Positions 15,274-19,283 of a stretch of 19,283 nt of DNA are shown here, one piece after another (the stretch's first letter is position 1; the number at the start of each line of letters is the position of its first letter). Source of the DNA: an uncultured Clostridia bacterium (GTDB taxonomy: Bacteria; Bacillota; Clostridia; Christensenellales; Borkfalkiaceae); contig CAKQKQ010000030.1 of NCBI GenBank assembly GCA_934249265.1, forward strand, positions 1 to 19,283, in the 5' to 3' direction. A program made the translations under genes and the position numbers. The notes beneath the pieces are model-generated. The model was not told where the DNA came from. It searched no databases and saw only the letters and a program-made list of their open reading frames with translations.

Positions 15274-15299
15274 TTTTACAGCAAACGTATTGCGTAAAA
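15274..15299. repeat. ACGTAT-loop hairpin downstream of the TfoX-like gene
   Basis: TTTTAC pairs with GTAAAA and GCA with TGC, with one bulged base, around a loop containing ACGTAT. It is a third member of the hairpin family seen at 8035 and 13690. It lies 25 bases past the stop of the gene ending at 15325 but lacks a good T run, so termination is doubtful. Confidence 0.5.
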
Positions 15300-15324
15300 G
15301 CGTCATTTTTAAATTTAGACGATT

Positions 15325-15633
15325 TTATTTTTTCTTACTCGGCAACTCTTCATAAGTTGCTTTAATTAGTTCTACCAAAAACTCTTTATCGTCAACGTTA
15401 TCGACAAGCAACATATTTTTCGCTCCTACATAGGGCAACTCGTAAATAGGCGAACCGATTAAGTTTTCTGCCGATTTGGTGGGTTTTAAAAGCAGTCTGT
15501 CATCGTAAATTCCACCGACCACTTTGCCCTTATAATAAACGATATACTCCCCCATCATTTGCCTATACGAAACATCGTTTAAACCGCTCAACTGCGAAAA
15601 AACGTACTCAAAATACTCTTTACTTGTCGGCAT
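15325..15633 (-). CDS. TfoX N-terminal domain protein
   Basis: A 102-residue stand-alone TfoX/Sxy N-terminal domain. It shows the family core: an early helix (YFEYVFSQL), RQMMGEYIVYYKGKVVGGIYDDRLLLKPT, then SPIYELPYVGAKNMLLVDNV. In gammaproteobacteria Sxy/TfoX acts with CRP to induce competence, but single-domain homologues in Bacillota have no proven role. The start has an AAAGGAG site. It is a single-gene unit with a perfect promoter about 140 bases upstream. I would not assign a competence role from sequence. Confidence 0.88.
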   Translation of the reverse strand: MPTSKEYFEYVFSQLSGLNDVSYRQMMGEYIVYYKGKVVGGIYDDRLLLKPTKSAENLIGSPIYELPYVGAKNMLLVDNVDDKEFLVELIKATYEELPSKKK

Positions 15634-15774
15634 AACTTCTCCTTTATTGTAAAATGCTCGTTTAATTTAAACCCCACAAATATAAAGTTTTAACCCAAAA
15701 ATTTTTTATTTTTGTTCAACTTTTGTAGCGCATGTGGCGCATTTCAATACGCACTTGTTTTAAATTTTTCTATA

Positions 15775-15803
15775 ATTATACTTTAATTTTAATCGTATGT
15801 CAA
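15775..15803 (-). promoter_or_regulatory. Consensus promoter upstream of the TfoX-like gene
   Basis: TTGACA (15798-15803), 17 bases, TATAAT (15775-15780) on the minus strand, a perfect consensus. Transcription from about 15768 would give a leader of about 135 bases with a GC-rich TGCGCC/GCGC inverted repeat near 15728-15741. The remainder of 15804-15888 shows nothing clear. Confidence 0.82.
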
Positions 15804-15888
15804 CACAAATAAAAAGTGAATTTCGCTATAAACACCGCAATGAAAATCGGAAAAACAGCACAAACCAAACGGCGGCATAAAAAGACAT

Positions 15889-15966
15889 AAAAAGCGGATT
15901 ACTTAATAGACTCGCCCAAATTTTAATTATAAATTCAAGGCATGCCACACCAAGCAACCCGCTTTT
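15889..15966 (-). terminator. Probable terminator after the 722-residue LRR gene
   Basis: On the minus strand AAAAGCGGGTTGCTT (15952-15966) pairs with AAGTAATCCGCTTTTT (15889-15904), using two G-U pairs, around a long loop that holds a GGCATGCC palindrome. A T run follows. It starts about 50 bases after the stop at 16015. Confidence 0.55.
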
Positions 15967-16014
15967 ATTTAATTTTTTTACAACACTGTTTTAGTCGCGA
16001 TTAAAAACTACCTT

Positions 16015-18183
16015 TTAACCTCTTTTCCAATAAAAATCACCGTAATCTGAAGTAAGATATTCTGCCGCAGTAGTAGTATCTGAAAGTTCTTCTCTTGAAA
16101 CTTCCGTGCCGTTTTCGCTGTCGATATTTTTATAACGTTTCCAACCGTCAACATTGTTGAATTTAACACTTTTAAGATCATAGCAATTGATAAAAGCATT
16201 TTCGCCAATAGCAGTTACGCCACTACCTATTGTTACACTTTTTAAATTGCTATTATAAAACGCATATTTGTATATTTCATACGTTTGACCGTTGTAATCA
16301 TTAGGCAAAACCAAATTAACTTCGTCGCCGTCGTAACCCAATAAATAATTTACGTTTTCATAAGTGTAGAATAAAAATCCGTCTTTATTTACTATATCGG
16401 TCGTTCCGCCTTTCTTTATGTTTAAAGCGTAATACCCTACGCGACTATAATCTTCGCTGCTTTTTGTAATTTCCAAACTGCTGTTGTTTATCACTTCAAC
16501 AAGTTTATAGCAAGACTCGAATGCTTCAAATAATATATCTTGCACTCCGCTACCGATAGTTACGCTCGTAAGCGAACTGCAAGCCTCAAACGCATAAGTA
16601 TCGATAACTGTCACACTGTTCGGAATTATTACGCTTATCAAACTACTACAATTATAAAACGCTCCCGCTCCGATTGAAACGACGCCGTTAGGAATGCTTA
16701 AGTTTTTTAACGCCACACAATTACGAAAAGCACTCGCTTCAATTGAGGTAACGCTACTCCCGATAGTTACGTTCGTAAGCCCTCTACAATTATAAAACGC
16801 TAACGCACCGATAACCGTTGCTCCGTTTGAAATTACTACGCTTGTCAAATCATTGCGACCGTTAAAAGCATATTGATAAATTTTATAAGTTTGACCGTTG
16901 TAATCGTTAGGTAAAGTCAACGCGGTGTCTTTCCCAACGTAACCCAATAAATAATCTTCGTTTTCATAGGTGTAAAACAAATATCCGTCTTTATTGACTA
17001 TATCGGTCGTGCCGCCCTTCTTAATATTCAAAGCATATTTACCTATTTGACCGTTTTCGTAATCTCCTTTTTCGATATTAAAACTGCTGTTGTTTATTAC
17101 TTCCACAAGTTTATAACAATCGCTAAACGCAGTTGATACTATTGTTTCTACACCGCTTCCGAGCGTTACGCTTGTAAGCGCAGCACAACTAGCAAACGCA
17201 CTCGTCTCAATGGTTTTTACGCTATTAGATATTATCACATTCGCCAAACTTGTGCAATTGCTAAATGCGGCACTATCAATCAGCGTTACGCCGTCGGGTA
17301 TGTTTATCATTGTTAAAGTACTGCATCCCCAAAACGACGAATCGCCGATTATTTTCACATCGTCGGGAATAACGCTCGTTTTGCAACCCATCACTAAAGT
17401 CTTGGTTTCTTTTTCGATAACGCAATTGTTTTTACTGTAATATTTTGAATTTTTACTGCCAACCTCGATATTCGCAACCGCGTTGCTCATATGTATCACG
17501 TATCTGTCGATACTTTCAATTCCGCTGCCGAACGTTACGCTTGTCAACTTTTCGCAATACCCCAACGCTTCGTCCCAGATAGAAATTACGCTGTCGGGAA
17601 TTTTTATATTTTTAAGTTCTCCGCTACCGGAAAACGCACCGTTGCCTATACTTGTTACAGTGTCTGGAATAGTTATGTTTTCAAACGGAACACTCGGCGT
17701 ATTGTCGAGAATCGGTGCTCCAACTCCACCGAAAGCAGCGAGCGCGTAACTCCCTATACTCGTAACGGCTTTGCCTTGATATGTTTTTGGTATAATTATA
17801 TCTTTGTCCGTACAAGTGCCGATACTTTTAAGTTCGTACGTGTCGTCGTCTTTTAAAGTAAACTCTAATCCTTGAGACGCTTTTGCTTTACACGCCTTGC
17901 AAACGTCGTTTACAATATTATGTCCGTTCGCGTTGCCGTACTCAAAAGTCGCAGTGCCTTTCGCACCACAACTGCACGAGTAGTAATATTTCGCCGATTG
18001 AGTACAAGTCGCCTTACTGCATAAATACTTGTTTGTCGCATTTTCAAGCGTGAACGAGTGAGTGTGACTACTGTTTCCACTGTTATTGCCGTTATTTTTG
18101 TCTCCCTTGCCGCAAGCGGAAAGCGGAAAAACCGACAAAACACATACCGCCACACACAGCATAGCGACCAAAATTCTTTTCAT
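16015..18183 (-). CDS. BspA-type LRR_5 surface lipoprotein
   Basis: A 722-residue lipoprotein: signal peptide with lipobox LSAC (C24), then a Gly/Asn/Ser linker, then a Cys/His-rich segment (about 40-105) with CxxC and CSCG pairs resembling a zinc ribbon and often preceding LRR_5 arrays in Clostridia. From about 135 to the end are BspA-type repeats of the form I..(G)AF..C..L..V.I...V. The array is broken twice, near 356-448 and 558-651, by a non-LRR module containing YALNIKKGGTTDIVNKDG, YLLGY and LPNDYNGQTY. The C terminus ends GDFYWKRG. The start has an AAGGAGAAAGG site. Such proteins are adhesion or host-interaction factors in other bacteria; the ligand here is unknown. A close paralogue lies directly upstream on the same strand. 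Confidence 0.9.
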   Translation of the reverse strand: MKRILVAMLCVAVCVLSVFPLSACGKGDKNNGNNSGNSSHTHSFTLENATNKYLCSKATCTQSAKYYYSCSCGAKGTATFEYGNANGHNIVNDVCKACKAKASQGLEFTLKDDDTYELKSIGTCTDKDIIIPKTYQGKAVTSIGSYALAAFGGVGAPILDNTPSVPFENITIPDTVTSIGNGAFSGSGELKNIKIPDSVISIWDEALGYCEKLTSVTFGSGIESIDRYVIHMSNAVANIEVGSKNSKYYSKNNCVIEKETKTLVMGCKTSVIPDDVKIIGDSSFWGCSTLTMINIPDGVTLIDSAAFSNCTSLANVIISNSVKTIETSAFASCAALTSVTLGSGVETIVSTAFSDCYKLVEVINNSSFNIEKGDYENGQIGKYALNIKKGGTTDIVNKDGYLFYTYENEDYLLGYVGKDTALTLPNDYNGQTYKIYQYAFNGRNDLTSVVISNGATVIGALAFYNCRGLTNVTIGSSVTSIEASAFRNCVALKNLSIPNGVVSIGAGAFYNCSSLISVIIPNSVTVIDTYAFEACSSLTSVTIGSGVQDILFEAFESCYKLVEVINNSSLEITKSSEDYSRVGYYALNIKKGGTTDIVNKDGFLFYTYENVNYLLGYDGDEVNLVLPNDYNGQTYEIYKYAFYNSNLKSVTIGSGVTAIGENAFINCYDLKSVKFNNVDGWKRYKNIDSENGTEVSREELSDTTTAAEYLTSDYGDFYWKRG
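16821..16897. repeat. 77-bp tract identical to 19207-19283
   Basis: These 77 bases inside the LRR gene are identical, base for base, to the last 77 bases of the window in the paralogous gene. The surrounding sequence is diverged. The match stops only because the window stops, so the true tract may be longer. Confidence 0.9.
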
Positions 18184-18224
18184 AATCCTTTCTCCTTTAA
18201 ATTTTTCTTTAAACGGCGCAATAT

Positions 18225-18230
18225 ATTATA
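18225..18230 (-). promoter_or_regulatory. Candidate -10 element for the 722-residue LRR gene
   Basis: A TATAAT on the minus strand lies 42 bases upstream of the start codon at 18183. No good -35 sits at the right distance. The 145-base gap between the two LRR genes shows no clear terminator, so read-through from the upstream gene is also possible. Confidence 0.35.
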
Positions 18231-18328
18231 CCCATGAATTTTCCAATCGCATCTCAACACTTTACGCCGCTAATATTTAATATTTTATTTTAAAATAATG
18301 TTTTTATCTCAATAAATTGTTCTGCCTT

Positions 18329-19283
18329 TTAACCTCTTTTCCAATAAAAATCACCGTAGTCCGAAGTAAGGCACTCTGCCGCACTTGTAGTATTTGAAAG
18401 TTCTTCTCTTGAAATTTCCGTGCCGTTTTCGCTGTCGATATTTTTATAATATTTCCAGCCGTCAACATTGTTGAATTTAACGCTTTTAAGATTTCTACAA
18501 ACAGCAAACGCCCAAGAATAGATAAAAGTTACACCTTTTCCAATAGTCACGTTTGTTAAGCCACTACAATTATAAAACGCATTTTCGCCTATAGAAATTG
18601 CACCATTGCCTATTGTTACACTTTTTAAATTATCATTATTATAAAACGCATATTGATAAATTTCATAAGTTTGCCTATTGTAATTATTCGGCAAAACCAA
18701 ATTTACTTCGTCATCGCTGTAACCCAATAAATAATTTACGTTTTCATAAGTGTAGAATAAATACCCATTTTTATTTACTACTTCGGTCGTTCCGCCTTTT
18801 TTAATATTTAAAGCATAATATCCTAAGTAACCATTGTTAGTACTTGCTCTTTCGATATTTAAATTACTGTCGTTTATAACTTCTACAAGTTTATAACATT
18901 CCACAAACGCTCCCGAATTAATCTCTTTTAATCCATTTCCGATAGTTACACTCGCAAGTAAATTGCATGCCGCAAACGCATAAATACCTATAGAGGTCAC
19001 ACTATCAGGAATTGTTACGTTTGTTAATTTTTTGCAACTATTAAAAGCGTATTCGCCAATTAACTCTACGCCGTTAAGAATCGTTACGTCTCTTAATGAA
19101 AAACAACTATGAAAAGCACTTCCTTCAATTGTTTTAACACCATTTCCGATCGTAACGCTCGTAAGACCTCTACAATCTATAAACGCTCCAGGACCAATAG
19201 ACGTTACTCCGTTTGAAATTACTACGCTTGTCAAATCATTGCGACCGTTAAAAGCATATTGATAAATTTTATAAGTTTGACCG
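18329..19283 (-). CDS. Second BspA-type LRR_5 protein (partial, N-terminus beyond the window)
   Basis: The frame is open to the window end, so only the C-terminal part, about 318 residues, is visible; internal TTG or ATG codons are not the true start. It consists of LRR_5 repeats, one copy of the non-LRR module (YALNIKKGGTTEVVNKNG, YLLGY, LPNNYNRQTY) and the same ending as its neighbour, from VKFNNVDGWK to GDFYWKRG. Another module copy is just entering at the window edge. It is a tandem paralogue of the 722-residue gene and is probably also a lipoprotein, but its signal peptide cannot be seen. Confidence 0.9.
   Translation of the reverse strand, partial: GQTYKIYQYAFNGRNDLTSVVISNGVTSIGPGAFIDCRGLTSVTIGNGVKTIEGSAFHSCFSLRDVTILNGVELIGEYAFNSCKKLTNVTIPDSVTSIGIYAFAACNLLASVTIGNGLKEINSGAFVECYKLVEVINDSNLNIERASTNNGYLGYYALNIKKGGTTEVVNKNGYLFYTYENVNYLLGYSDDEVNLVLPNNYNRQTYEIYQYAFYNNDNLKSVTIGNGAISIGENAFYNCSGLTNVTIGKGVTFIYSWAFAVCRNLKSVKFNNVDGWKYYKNIDSENGTEISREELSNTTSAAECLTSDYGDFYWKRG

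Noticed and set aside
15325..15633. Competence regulator assignment
   Set aside because: Only the N-terminal TfoX domain is present, and no competence genes are near; the role in Bacillota is not established.
16015..19283. CRISPR-like or satellite repeats at DNA level
   Set aside because: The periodicity is that of LRR_5 protein repeats with diverged codons, inside open reading frames.

Overview
The window comes from a low-GC bacterium with the standard code (TGA is used as a stop), most likely a gut-type Clostridia (Bacillota). The clues are near-consensus sigma-A promoters, strong AGGAGG-like ribosome binding sites, genomically encoded CCA ends on all tRNAs, an rdgB/ysnB-like gene pair, and large BspA-type LRR_5 surface proteins with InlB-type repeats. 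This placement is inference; there is no rRNA or other marker gene in the window.

Region 1 (1-5377, plus strand) is a tightly packed three-gene defence operon: an Eco57I-like N6-adenine DNA methyltransferase, a RES-domain protein (the NAD+ phosphorylase toxin fold), and a 963-residue protein fusing a GIY-YIG nuclease to a superfamily 2 helicase. The outer genes look like a self-contained restriction-modification pair. The RES gene between them has no Xre/DUF2384 antitoxin beside it and is the best candidate for something undescribed: a restriction system with a built-in NAD+-depleting arm. The second half of the methyltransferase gene and the RES gene are far more AT-rich than the rest of the operon, which suggests a swapped cassette.

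Region 2 (5378-6201) is a dense mosaic of repeats. It holds three copies of a perfect terminator palindrome, two 103-bp elements with 10-bp terminal inverted repeats, two copies of a hairpin-bearing module, and several copies of the 3' end of tRNA-Lys. It lies between the defence operon and the 3' end of an intact tRNA-Lys gene, as expected at a tRNA integration hotspot.

Region 3 (6202-6800, minus) is a six-gene tRNA operon (Gly, Arg, His, Gln, Lys-UUU, Lys-CUU in transcription order) under a perfect TTGACA-N17-TATAAT promoter. Region 4 (6838-7932, minus) is housekeeping: rdgB and a YfcE/YsnB-type phosphoesterase overlapping by ATGA.

Region 5 (8029-13902, minus) encodes a small InlB-repeat lipoprotein followed by a 1457-residue secreted protein that joins a lipase-like alpha/beta hydrolase to LRR_5 repeats, InlB-type repeats and an unrecognised C-terminal domain. 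Just upstream lies the debris of a former second copy of this gene pair. Region 6 (13910-15803, minus) holds tRNA-Val(CAC), yfcE and a TfoX N-terminal-domain protein, with clear promoters. Region 7 (15889-19283, minus) holds two tandem paralogous LRR_5 proteins, the second cut by the window edge; they share near-identical 3' ends and a 77-bp identical tract.
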